Shown: in pieces, positions 6,123 to 17,265 of the stretch
Layout of the letters: each line of letters starts with the position of its first letter
Numbering within the stretch: the first letter of the stretch is position 1
From: Symbiodinium natans
Taxonomy: Eukaryota > Sar > Dinophyceae > Suessiales > Symbiodiniaceae
Reading direction: 5' to 3'
Length of the DNA stretch: 27,641 nt
Assembly: GCA_905221605.1 (NCBI GenBank)
Contig: CAJNDS010001230.1
Coordinates: forward strand, 1-27,641
The notes under the pieces: generated by a model
Told to the model about the DNA's origin: nothing
Databases searched by the model: none
The model's input: the letters and a program-made list of their open reading frames with translations, nothing else
Translations under genes and position numbers: made by a program

Positions 6123-9117
6123 GCTGCCCGACTTTGCTGCCAGAAGCTGTTATCCACCGGCGACATGGTGATCGCAGAAGCTACAAGGAATGACAAAATA
6201 TGGGGCATCGGTCTAGATGTTGGGGTCAACTCCTCAGCATTCCGCCCTTTGAATTTGCAAATGCGTTTGTTTTGACGGCGTGCTTTGTGTCGACAGTCCG
6301 CCGACAGTTTTGCGCAAGCGAGACGAGGATCCAAGGGTGCAAAGCAAAGACAAATGGCTGGGACGCAACATTCTAGGCCGGACCCGCCTTCATAATCAAA
6401 CTGAGATGTGCAAGTCCATGCGTCAGGTGAAGCCTTGATGAGGACTTCGCTAAAGATCGCAACATCGCGCAATGGGAAACACCATGGGAACGGCATGTGG
6501 CAACTGGAGGACCCGAGACCGACTACGGGAACAGTCGGAGGCCACAAAGCTGATGCTGAATAAGTGTGAACTCCATTGTGTTCTTCATCGGATTCATCGG
6601 ACAAAGCCGAGTCTTTTCAGGAGCCAAAGGCTTCGGAACTTGCTCAGGAACCTCCAAGCAAGCGTGCCAAAGGTGAACTTCGGTTGTCTCCGCCTACTAG
6701 ATGCCCAAAGTCTTATGTGTGCGCTGTGGCAGGAAGCGCTGCGGAGTGACGTCCCGCTGCTCGGAGTGAAAGCTCGGACAAAAGTTGCAGCGCACGGAGC
6801 ACATGTGCTTCAAGATCACTTGGATCTCATTGTGGGAAAGGAGCATGAAAAAACAACACGGAGCAAACAAACCTTCCCACAAGAACAGTAATCTTCAATT
6901 CTTCAAAAACTAATCAGGCGATCGCATGGCGACGCTTGAATCTGTACAGGTTCTTTCCCCTTGTCGTTCCGTAACCAGTTGAACCTCATGAAACCGTTGA
7001 ATGAAGGGTGTATCTTCTGGAAACGACGTGGAGGCAGGTAGAAGGAATGCGCGAGTACCGCTGTAGTTATATACTTCTTAGGTGCAGCATCTGTTGTCCT
7101 TCAAAATGAAAAAGAAGAAAAAATATCTTGAAAACTTCGGCATGTGAGCTGCTGGCATCAACCCGAGAAGGGCTTCTCAGGGAAAAAAAGTGGATGCCGA
7201 GACCTTTCTTAGGCCAATCTAGAATAGCCCCGCGCGCTTAATCTGCGAGCAGGTCTGCTGTGAATGTGCATTCGTAGGCCTTGGAGTTCTTGCAGGTCTT
7301 ATTTTGTGATAGTTCCAGTTTGCAACCGAATCTCGCGCTGCTGCAGCTGAACGGCATGTTGGCTTTGTGTTGGGCATCGTTCGAATTTGTTCGCAGAGAC
7401 TTGTGGCGTCCAGTCAATGGCTGCATGCCTCATGGCCACCGTCTTGCCGAATCAAACTGACGCAGCACAAGTACAAAGCTCCAAAGAGGGACCTCACATG
7501 CCGCACTGCCGCCCATGCAGCTTGTTCGCAGCCTGAACGGTGTGTGTGACAAGAATGACAACGCGCATGTCAGTTCCATCAGAGCCGCTTGTTTGCACAT
7601 GTTTGCACTACGCTACGGGCTATGTGCTGGCAGCATGTGACTTTTCCACAGGGGCCCTGTTCCGAGCGAAGCAGAAGCAGTAAGAACGGTCGAGACTCAG
7701 GCTTGGCAAAAAGCTTCTCTAGAGAGCCCCAGCACCTACAGCGGAGAGCATAACCTAGGATTGAGTGACAGTGTTTCCCCGCAACCACCGGATGGCTTGA
7801 TTGAGCTTTCGCTCCTCCGCCACGGCCTTGCAAGGCAGCTTCCTGTATGTTGCTGGCATTGTTGTTGCCAGTCAGGCGCAGGTTGAGGCAACCCAATGGG
7901 AACAGAGTGCGTGACATCTTGGGTTGGGTCCTCCTCCAAAGCATTTGCCTGGGGTGTGGTGGGCATCTTGCACGGTGGGTGTGTAGTTTTGAGATTGGGA
8001 ACGATTTGGACATCCGAAGTGCCCGGCAATCTTCTGATGAAAGTGGACTAACCGGGTGCGTTACTCTTGCCTGAAATGGTTGGTCTGGTCACGTAACTTT
8101 TGCGGTGCTCTGAAGCGACGATGCTGAGTACCCTGCGATGATGCGCTGTCGCGAGTAGCAGTTGTCAGATGTGGTGGAGAGGCTATGCAGGAGCACCCCG
8201 CTGTTGAGGAAAGCCCTGTTCCCTGTTGCCCTTTTAGGCAAGGCTCTCCTGAGTCTCCGATGCCATGGAGCTAGGTGAGGTCCTCTGGAGGTTAGACTGA
8301 TGTATTCGGCGTGGTTCTTCGTGTCATCTGCTTTCCATGCTGGTCGCACATAGTGGCAACTCTTGAATTCTCCTGAACCCTGCAGTGTGGTGTGAGGCTG
8401 CTAGGCAAATGGCAAGTAGAAACCACAAGTACTTACGTGGCGCGAGTCCTGAAGTCTGGGATGCCTTTCCGCTTCATGTTCGGTTAACTGAGGATACTGA
8501 GGAATGCACAAGACATTGCATAGATCCCAACAATCCTTGACAAGTGGCTTAGGTGTGGGCCCGCGGCCCCAGTGGAGGCGCTGCACGTCACCGGCTGCCG
8601 CAAACAAGTCCTCACATTCCTGCGCTACATGCATTATGTGAGACATCTAGGCTAGAGGCTTGAAGTGTCGTTTTCCATCCATGTTACATGTGAGGCTCGT
8701 CCACGCGCCTGCTTCAAACTCGACGTGCTGCTGTGACCAGACACTAGTTGGAGACACATTTCCCACTTATGGTCGTGAAATGTCGGGGGTGGGGGTGGGG
8801 CGTTTTTTCCTTCTTTTGGAGCTTGTTGGAAGGCCACTTTGCGCATCGCGACGATTAAATTTCAGGGATGTTGCGTTGATGCACGCCGGTCACAAGCGTG
8901 CATCGCTGGGGCCGACGGGATGGTGCCTTCCATGGCACACCGTCCTCAGACTGCAGGCTGTCGCATGCTCGAAAATGAGGGCAGACCGTGGCCTCGTTCT
9001 CGGGATCTTAATCTGGTCTCCTTCTTCCGCGCTCATTTTTCTCCGTGTGAGGCAAAGACTGACGGCGGACATTACATGGGTTCGTAATGTCCTAAAGCGA
9101 CTGTGGCATGGGTGTTT
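6123..9117. other. Anonymous region without confident gene
   Basis: About 3 kb of mixed sequence in which open frames are short, occur on both strands and resemble no known protein. The only stretch that looks partly coding is 6570-6769. An A-rich patch lies at 7105-7125. The rest may be intron or intergenic DNA; I see no RNA gene or mobile-element ends. Confidence 0.4.
6570..6769 (+). other. Possible eroded exons
   Basis: The frame at 6570-6749 gives a hydrophilic Ser/Asp/Lys-rich peptide (SSDSSDKAESFQEPKASE and onwards). Within it, GTCTTTTCAG (6611-6620) is a good acceptor and AAAG/GTGAAC (6672/6673) a good donor, enclosing a 52 nt candidate exon. A second acceptor-like TCTCCGCCTACTAG (6687-6700) precedes ATG 6701, whose frame reads VLCVRCGRKRCGVTSRCSE and then stops; the Cys spacing hints at a small zinc-binding knuckle. 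The pieces are not in one frame and cannot be joined with confidence. It may be a pseudogene or chance. Confidence 0.2.
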
Positions 9118-9285
9118 CAGGAGGCTCAAGGAGGCTGAAAAAGGATTAAAGAGGCTTCTTAAAAAAGAATCAAAAAGGCTCAAAAGCTCAAGGAGGCTTT
9201 AAGACGCTTAAAGAGGCTTAAAGAGGCTTAAAAGAGGCTTCAAGATGCTGCTAAGAGAGGCTTAAAGAGGCTTGAAGAAGCGTGG
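9118..9285 (+). repeat. Degenerate AGAGGCTTAA-type tandem array
   Basis: Roughly fifteen imperfect units around AGGCTTAA(A)GAGGCTT, with variants such as AGGCTCAAGG and AGGCTGAAAA. The frame of 180 codons that ends here (8660-9202) owes its Lys/Arg/Leu-rich tail to this array. Confidence 0.75.
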
Positions 9286-11802
9286 AAAAAATGAGGCCCT
9301 TTCACCGAAAAGAGACTTAGAGGCTTGACGCGAAATTGCAGCACACCCCCCCCCCCCGCGCGGGCATGACAACATAACCTCAGAACTTCCACAACATGGG
9401 ATATTTGTATAATTTTTGTATATCGCATTCGCGAGATGGCGCTTGCTCGATGAGGTAGCTCGTTGCTCATGCAGAAATCACTGAAGCAGTGAAGCAGGCA
9501 TTCATTTCGGTTTTTTCCTCTGAGTGGTGGCTCAGCCTGAATGTGAAGTCGACCGAAGTGGTGTCCGGGCGTTGAAGTGATGTGGTTCCCCCAATTTGTA
9601 CACATGAGCTCTGGCTGCATTTTCCGCGCAGGGACGGCTTGATTCCACAACATCAATCGTTTCAGCGCTTCTTTCCGCTGATGATGTGGCTCTGCTCATG
9701 GGCGGTCATGGGCGGTCTGGGTGGTTGAAGGACTTGGGGTCCAGTGGAGGATGCGCACTGCACGTGTCGTTCTGCCGGCATGCAGGTCTGCATTTTTCCA
9801 GCTTCGCCGATCAGAAACAGCCGCGCGAACGGAGTATCGGGTTCAAGCAATTTTCGTTTGGATTTCGGACTGGCATGTCGCTGACAAGTGTGCCTGTTGA
9901 AGACACGAAAGAGCACGTGCAGAGATGTCAGGTGTCCAGTCAGAACCCGAGGCATCATCTGCAAGGAGGCGGGAAGAGATGGAAGAGAACTGAAGGTCTG
10001 GAGCACAGATTTTTCGTAGTCTGGTTGAATTGAGATCGTCGAAGTTGGGGCCAATCATGAGGACCGGAGCTGCTGGATGCAATGCTGCCATGGCCACTAC
10101 GAGATGCCTTGGGGAAGGACGCGCGTCACAAACGTTCGGCTCCACAAAGCCTTCAGTTTCTTCAGTTTTTCATCCGCCTTGAATGTGTATTGAAACAGCA
10201 TGTGACTGCGGTTTTGTTGAGGAGTGTGTGGTTGCCCGAGACCCCAACGTATATGCTGCTCCCTCAGAACGAGTGTCAGCTGCGAAACACTGCTCTGGAA
10301 ACATCAGTTGACCTTGCTTTTTTTGTTTGGTCTGCTAGGAAGAGAATCTTCGCACGACAGCGGGTGTGAAGCCAACACTGACAGTTCCACGGCGCAACAT
10401 GGCTGCCAACGTTTCGTGGTTGTGTGTGGCTTGCGGAGCTGACATGGCAGCACAGACATCCGAGTATACCAGCAAGGCCAGCGGTGGAGAGCTTCTCGGC
10501 ACGAAGCCCGTCATGTTGCCTACAATCCTTTTCTTTTGAGTTTCCTTGTATGAAAAGCGCACAAAAAGTAGAGGTTCTTCAGGCTTTGGCAGTTGTCCTC
10601 CTGCATGGCCATGCATGATGGGGGGTTTTGCACGACGTAACTGAGGCAGTCACGAATCAGCAGACGGCAATAGATGCCGAGCGATGGTGGCCTGCTTTAT
10701 AGGCATTCTGGTGTGGGAGCAAGCAGCTTGGAAGTTCCCTTGATCAAATTGAAGTAAGCCCTTGTTGCCAAAGCACGGCAATGTGTACCAGCAACAGTCT
10801 TGTGAACCCGAGTGCGACTTTGCACCTGCCGTAGGTCAGGGACATGGTCTGATTTCGTTGAAGTTGTTGCGCAGAAGTTTATGCATTGTTTGTTGAGCTG
10901 CTTGCTGAGCCTCGCATGGTCCAAAGATCAAATACATCAAACACCAGTGAGCAGCAGCGCGGTGGTTCCCAAAAAAGGCGAGGAGCACCAGGTGTCTGGA
11001 ACGAGGGCTGCCTACAGTCTCGAAGGGTATTCTTGCAAGTACTTCTAACGCTTGAAGGCAAGGTCAAACGAGCTGATGCGGCGTGCTTTCGCCTTCTTAG
11101 TCCACAGTGCCGTGTGCAGCGGTTAATCAGCATGACAAAGCCTCTGCTGTCGTGTGTGCTTTCCCAGTCGAGCTTTTTGCTTCGCTGCGAGACTCTGAGC
11201 GTCTGAGAGCGGTTCATCGCCCTTGACAATGAAAGGCATGTTGAAGCATGCTCTTCACAGTAATGTTGGTGCCCAAGGCGGGGCATTGCTAGCCAAAATC
11301 AGTCAGGCTAGGGCAGGCTGGGCTCGCAACAACAAAATGTGAGAATTTTGGATGAAGAGAAGGTGTTTTCCGGGCAGGGAAGAGTGGCACAGAAGTGCCC
11401 GGGACCCTTCAGAAGTCAAGCATTGATGTAGAAAGATTGGTCACCCGTACCGGCATCGCAACATTCATGCCCACATCATGTAACAACTGGTTGGATGTGG
11501 TGTTCTGACCATGGCTTCCGATGGTTCGTTGGATCATGCCAACTCGATCTTTCGTGGCTTATCAGGTGGGACAGATCACACACAGATTGTTCGACATCGA
11601 TCGGTGATGCGCTTGCACAGGCCCTGGTGTTAACCATTGGCGTAGGCGGACTGGTCAGGCCTTGTCAAGGACAAACACATTGATTGACATCTGCCATGAA
11701 CGGTTCTGAATCCAGACTGAAGTTCGCAGGTGTGACGGCAGTAAATGCTTCATTCCCCCAGAAGAGGCGTGACCAGCAAGCGAGAAAGATACCCGCGAGA
11801 TG
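9286..11802. other. Anonymous region without confident gene
   Basis: About 2.5 kb with a 13-base C run near 9345-9357 and otherwise ordinary composition. Open frames are under 140 codons, overlap on both strands and match nothing I know. A perfect GCATGGCCATGC palindrome sits near 10603-10614. No RNA gene or transposon end is visible. Confidence 0.4.
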
Positions 11803-11870
11803 TTGTGTGTGTGTGTGTGGGTGGGTGTGTGTATGTGTGCGTGTGCGTGTGCGTGTGCGTGTGCGTGTGC

Positions 11871-11902
<32 letters not shown>

Positions 11903-12150
11903 GTGCGTGTGCGTGGGCGTGGGCGTGGCCGTGGCCGTGGCCGTGGCCGTGGCCGTGGCCGTGGCCGTGGCCGTGGCCGTGGCCGTGGCCGTGGCCGTGG
12001 GCGTGGGCGTGGGCGTGGGCGTGGGCGTGGGCGTGGGCGTGGGCGTGGGCGTGGGCGTGGGCGGGTGCGCGTGCGCGTGCGCGTGCGCGTGCGCGTGCGC
12101 GTGCGCGTGCGCGTGCGCCGTGCGCGTGCGTGTGCGTGTGCGTGTGCTCT
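11803..12150 (+). repeat. GTGNNN hexanucleotide mosaic satellite
   Basis: Successive blocks of related hexamers: (GT)n at about 11804-11835, GTGTGC to about 11912, two GTGGGC, GTGGCC at about 11929-11999, GTGGGC to about 12062, GTGCGC to about 12118, then GTGTGC again to about 12147. The GT and GTGCGC blocks are alternating purine-pyrimidine. All three frames on each strand are open (for example Val-Ala, Arg-Gly, Thr-Pro), which is a consequence of the repeat. Confidence 0.96.
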
Positions 12151-13630
12151 TAAGGAGCCATCTGGCTTGCCAGAGTTCTTGAGTCAATGTGGCCAGGCAA
12201 GGCCATCGAGCTTGCAGCGTTGTACCCATTAATCAGCTTCCTGCATCCTCTCACGCAGTAGGCGGCCGCTGTTGCTCTGCGTCTGGCTGGTGCTGACCTG
12301 CCTGTGCGCCCATGTGTGTGACATGGTATCATCCCCTGTCTCGCATACGGGACCCTACAGCATTCACACTCACAGCTGTAACCGAAATCGAAGAATTTCA
12401 TTCACCATCCCGCACTCAGCCCGCCCCCACTCACACATTGCAGTCGCAGGCTACAACTCAAGTTTTTTGGTACATCCTTAGACAGCAATCTGAGCAAACG
12501 AAGTTGTTCTTGGGTACAGTTGGCGGGGACTTCAGGCCAGGTACTAGAAGGGTCTGATTCGGTCTGATGGTGCAGAGTTTGGCACTGGCTCTTGCGCTCC
12601 CAGCCCCCGGCCACACAAACCCCTAATATTCCGCGTGTGCGCACTTACAACTTCACAGATCAGTTGTGAGACTAAACTTATCCACTTTCTGACAGACATG
12701 ATGGCAGGAGTACTGCGAGAGTTGCCTGGGGCCACCCAAATATCTGGTCACTATCGCATTTTTTCTTTCGACAAGTGCAACCCTTTTGTTGAATCTCAAT
12801 TCCCTCAGCGCAAATTCCTACAGAGGGCAGCATGCTGTTCCTTACCAGATTGCATGCTCCAGTGTGCTGCATGCCATGTTCATAGCGACATCCTCTAAGG
12901 ATTTCTGCGGACCATCCGTGTTTTTGTCAATACATCGGCTGCCAAGACATCACTTTGCTGCAGCCAAAGCTGGTTTCCCAGACTCTTTATGCTTCAATCG
13001 CCTACTCCAAAGACAGCTTCCATGCACCACAGGTGATGCATGCCTACAAGCACTGGCTTTTGCCGTAAATAGGGATCCAAAGCTGAAACCTTGGCTGCTG
13101 CTTTTCCTGCATGGGACTTGGGATGACCCGTGTGATGTTCCAAGACATAGCTTGAACCATGGTCGTGTGTGCGGAAGCCCACTTCTGCCATCATAGCAAA
13201 TGCACGGACGAGGTACTGCAGGAAGATTCTTTGGCAAGCTGCATAGCGATGCCTGCTCCTCATCAAACACTGGCGCACTGCGAACCTCTAGGAGATGGGG
13301 ACAGGGACGTGACCATAGATTACAGGAAAGCATGCGTTGGTTGTTGCCCTTTGGCAGATGAGTCCTTTCGGTTGCGGAGTTCAGGGTCCATCCTCTTCAG
13401 GCTTTCAGGATTGGCTCGAATGGTTTTCCCTAAAAACTGCGGGGCAACAGAGGGAGCTCGTACAGCTGCAGAAGTGCTTGACACGCATGTGCTCCAGGCC
13501 TGGCTTTGCACTCTTCATGGGACAAACCACAACAAAACAGGAAGCCACTGTAAAGCCATCACCAACAGATCTCGGGGGAAAAGAGGGCGCTTCGTCTCAC
13601 AGCTTCCGCTAGCGAAAGACGTGCTCGCGC
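12151..13630. other. Anonymous region without confident gene
   Basis: About 1.5 kb of mixed composition. A 311-codon plus-strand frame begins at ATG 13159 but runs through the CT-rich tract at 13632-13760 and has no recognisable motif, so it is not called. Overlapping minus-strand frames of 94-127 codons (12950-13333) are equally anonymous. Confidence 0.4.
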
Positions 13631-13631
13631 A

Positions 13632-13760
13632 GTGTTTCTCACTCTCCCGCTCTCTCTTTCTCTGTCTTTTTTGCTCCGTCCCCCTCCCTCCCCTCCCTCC
13701 CCGCCCCTCCCCTCCCCTCCCCTCCCCTTTCTCCCTCTCTCTCTGTCTCACACTCTGTTT
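13632..13760 (+). repeat. CT-rich low-complexity tract
   Basis: Almost pure pyrimidine stretch with TCTCTCTTTCTCTGTC, then CCCCTCCCCTCC-type units and CTCTCTCTCTGTCTC. It is the first of several pyrimidine tracts on this strand. Confidence 0.9.
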
Positions 13761-15789
13761 TCTTTGGTTCTTCGCATGCACGTTGTGTTTCTTTGCAGTA
13801 ATGCGCAAGGAAATCATGGCCAAAGAAGAATCATTGTGTTTGTGTATTCAATTTTTCGACCTGTGCATCGTATACTTAAAGGGAGGTCGAGGAGGTGCGC
13901 GTTCCCATTTTCAAGCCACTCCAGATAAGGGTGTTTACGGCCGCATAATTACGCGACCACTGGACCAGGTCAGACAACTTTGTGGGCGTTGCATTTGGGG
14001 ACAGCGCTTGTGGCTTCTGCCCAGAGGCTTCCTTCCAACGATGCCCAACAGCAATCATGGACGCAGAAGGGAGCTGGTGAGTGTTAGCTGCTAGCTGTTG
14101 GCTGAGATAGCCTCGAAAAGGGATGCCAAGATTCAATGATGCTAATTTGTGCATCCTTTACGCTACTTCATTCCTTGGCTCTGTTGGGCAGGCCTGTGGC
14201 GTGGCCTTGTTGTTGCAGGCGTGATGCGACATGTGTGGGCGACAGTCTGCGCAGAATCCCATGTCACAGTTCGGAACTGTGCATGCGGCTTGGAGGGCCT
14301 TGCAGCAGAGTTTGTGGAGACTGCACGCTGTACTCAAACCCTCCTCTTGTGTGGGCCTAAGAGAGTCATATGCGTCGCGCATCATCTGGCAATAGCACCC
14401 TCTGACTTGTGTTCACCGATTTGCACCATTTCAAAATGCTCAAAAAACGTTGTCTTTGGTGTGCGAGGTTGGTCCGCGCCTATTCCTTCCTTGCAGATGG
14501 AGAAGAGCTTACGGAGCCTGCAGAGCCTAGCAGGGCCTTGGCCCTAAGAGGGTTCGAACACGCAATCTCCAAGAAAATCCAGCTGCCGTGAGAGCCATTC
14601 GTATCAACTGAATCTAGCTGTATGATGCATGATATTGACTTGTGATATGTTGTGTTGTTCGAGAACGCTTGCCCTCATGGCAGCCTTGGCTCTCAAGTGT
14701 GAACGGATCTTTTTTGAGGCGTCCCACGCTGAGGCGGTTTCTAGTGAGGACGTGGATGCCCTTGCGGAGATGGCTCGGGCACACAGCGCGCACTCTTAAA
14801 CATGCTTCGTCAGCTCGAAGACAGCCAACTTACAAAGACTTGTGAACTGGTGCTGAGGTTTTTGTGAGGCGAGGGCAATGTGCGGCAGCAGCATGCCGAG
14901 CACGAAGCACGTGAGCTGTGTTTTGCCCGTATGTGCTACACTGGGGTGAACCAGTTGAACATAGTTGAACCATTGGTACCTTCCAGTCTCCAAGAGTCCA
15001 GCTCAGGCTCGCCGACGGGAGCTGACAACACTTGTGCCGGCAGCCAGTTTCCATTTCTTGGTGAACTTGGGATAGTGCATGATAGTGCCATAGACCGCGT
15101 GCACACAGGCTTCCGCCTCCTGCGTTGGCACGGGCTGGAGGCGTCAGATGGTTTCAACAGACTTGGTGGTTCCTTTCTTTAGGCTCAGGCTTTTAACGTC
15201 TCATTGTCACTCCTTGCCGTCAGGTCCTGGCTTCGGCAGCTTTGCAGGAGCCGGTGGCCAGGTGGCCCTGCTGGTGGCTGCCAAAGCCCCGGCAGGATTC
15301 AGACTGCGAGCACTATGATGATGGAACTTGTGAAGTGCACCGTAAACTTGAAAATCGGAACTCTGGATCTCGTGCAGAATTAAATGTTTGAGGTTTACTC
15401 GGCGAGATGCTTGCACAGGGTGCAGAATCGTTGGATTTTAGGGTTGGGAAGGCAACCGGCACGCGCCGAAATTTCAAGTTCAGCGTGGCCGCAAGAGGCT
15501 AGGTTGTGAACAAATCCAAACCTGGGTCAGGACCACAAGAACCCCCCCAGCCCGTGCCAAGAAGTGCCAAGGCAACACCGAATCAGTACGGAGCTGAGGT
15601 ATGTTGTTCCAGGCTGCATCTACTTGATCCGTGGTGTTCGTCTTGTGTCATGTGCGACTACATGTGTTTTTGTTTGTTTGCCGTCCTGTTCAGAAATAGT
15701 CGCCAATCTCAGGCGCTGCCCACTATCCTGCTCCTCCCCTTTTTTGGAATTCGGTTCGAAACCGGAAGGACAACGCCTGTGGCAAGCAA
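13761..15789. other. Anonymous region without confident gene
   Basis: About 2 kb, ordinary composition, with open frames up to about 130 codons on both strands and no recognisable product. Small features such as CAGTTGAAC/ATAGTTGAAC near 14950 look incidental. Confidence 0.4.
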
Positions 15790-15992
15790 GGTGCCTGTGC
15801 GCCCCTGTCCCCTGTCCGTCTCCTGTCCCCTGTCCCCCCCTGTCCCCTGTGTCCCCCTGTGTTCCCCTGTGTCCTCTTGTGTTTGTCTGTGTTTCTGTGT
15901 TTCTGTGTGTCTGTGTCCCCCTGTGTCCCCTTGTGTCTCCTGTGTCGCCTTGTGTCCCTCTCTGTGTCCCCTCGTGTCCCCTTTCCTGTAGG
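15790..15992 (+). repeat. CTGTGTCCC-type tandem repeat
   Basis: Imperfect 8-10 bp units (CTGTCCC, CTGTGTCCCC, TTGTGTCTC, TGTGTTTC) over about 200 bp. Long Cys/Val/Pro/Ser-rich frames across it are repeat-derived. Confidence 0.88.
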
Positions 15993-16350
15993 GGTTCTTG
16001 TTTCTTTCTCAGAATTCCGACCTAGCCGGATGCTCCGGCCGGGTCCCCGGGCTGCTTGTCTCCGCTTGTCTCGTAGTACACGTGTGTACGAAGTGACATG
16101 TTGCGAGCCACGGTACGCGCTTGATGGCGCAAGTTTGTGGCGCGAAACTGGTTCAGATTTCTATAGGTTTCTTCGAAACCTCCCACTCCGCCCATATCGG
16201 TGGGGTTCAGGTTGTGCCTCGCCTGACTTGTATTTGCAGTGCGCAGAGTGACACACCTACCGCCGCCTGCCGAACATCGAGCCAAAAGTGCATCGAGTGT
16301 GTTGTACTTTCTAGGTGCATCTAGGTGCGTTGAGTGCGAGCACTTTGTCT

Positions 16351-16760
16351 CGCTTCATGTGGGTGGCCTTGGCCAAGTCCGTGGGCTGCCTGTCTCCGCC
16401 TGTCTCCCCTTTTACCCCAAACTCATTGAAGGAATTGCCGACGTTCTGGTGAGCATTACCAGGTTCCGGGTCCTTGTTTCCCTTTGTCTCCCTTTGTCTT
16501 TGTCTCCCTGTGTTTCCCTTTTGTCTCCTTTGTCTCCCTTTGTCTTCCTTTGTCTCCCTTTGTCTCCCTTTGTCTCCCTTTGTTTCCCTTTGTCTCCCTT
16601 TGTCTCGCTTTGTCTCCCTTTGTCTCCCTTTGTCTCCCTTTGTCTCCCTTTGTCTCCCTTTGTCTCCCTTGTCTCCCTTCATGTGGGCGGCCTTTGCCAG
16701 GTTCCTGGGCTCCCTCTGAAAAGTTGTCTCCCTTCGTGTGGGTGGCCTTTGCCAAATTCT
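16351..16760 (+). repeat. Three dispersed units around a TTTGTCTCCC array
   Basis: A unit of 30-40 bp with core TGTGGGTGGCCTTTGCCA occurs at about 16351-16390, 16675-16714 and 16731-16760 with a few changes. Between the first two lies an array of TTTGTCTCCC (10 bp, about 16470-16680). The arrangement looks like a longer repeat unit that carries its own internal microsatellite. Confidence 0.75.
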
Positions 16761-16764
16761 CCTT

Positions 16765-16811
16765 GTCTCCCTGTCTCTCTCTCTCTCTCTCTTTTTTTTT
16801 TTTTTTCTTTC

Positions 16812-16842
<31 letters not shown>

Positions 16843-17265
16843 CTTTCTCTCTCTTGCTCTCTCTTCCTCTCTCTTTCTATCGCTTTCTCTCTTTTTATTT
16901 TTTTCTCTCTCTCTCTCTCTCTACCTTTCTCTTTCTCTGTCTTTCTTTTTTTTTTTCTCTCTCTTTCTCTCTTTCTCTCTTTCTCTCTTTCTCTCTTTCT
17001 CTCTTTCTCTCTTTCTCTCTTTCTCTCTTTCTCTCTTTCTCTCTTTCTCTCTTTCTCTCTTTTCTCTCTTTCTCTCTTTCTCTCTTTCTCTCTTTCTCTC
17101 TTTCTCTCTTTCTCTCTTTCTCTCTTTCTCTCTTTCTCTCTTTCTCTCTTTCTCTCTTTCTCTCTTTCTCTCTTTCTTTCTTTCTTTCTCAATCTCTTTC
17201 TTTCTCAATCTCTTTCTTTCTCAATCTATTTTTCTCTGTCTCTCTCGCTCGCTCTCTCTCTCTCA
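16765..17265 (+). repeat. TTTCTCTC polypyrimidine satellite
   Basis: About 500 bp, nearly all pyrimidine on the + strand. CT-rich blocks with two T runs (near 16793-16806 and 16945-16956) lead into a very regular 8 bp TTTCTCTC array (about 16965-17170), then TTTCTTTCTCAATC variants and CTCTCTCTC. The Lys/Arg/Glu and Ser/Leu/Phe frames across it are artefacts of the repeat. Confidence 0.95.

Noticed and set aside
7486-7503. Minus-strand GTGAGGTCCCTC resembling the core
   Set aside because: One base of the core is missing, the flanks are not complementary and no family gene is near.
8271-8293. Another core-like match (GGTGAGGTCCTCTGG)
   Set aside because: Agreement stops after GTGAGGTCC-CT, the flanks give no stable stem and no family gene is near.
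11684-12232. Frames of 117-182 codons over the GTGNNN mosaic
   Set aside because: The hexamer period without stops opens them on both strands; the flanks show no conserved protein.
13159-14094. A 311-codon plus-strand frame
   Set aside because: It runs through a CT-rich low-complexity tract, has no recognisable motif and is overlapped by equally anonymous frames.
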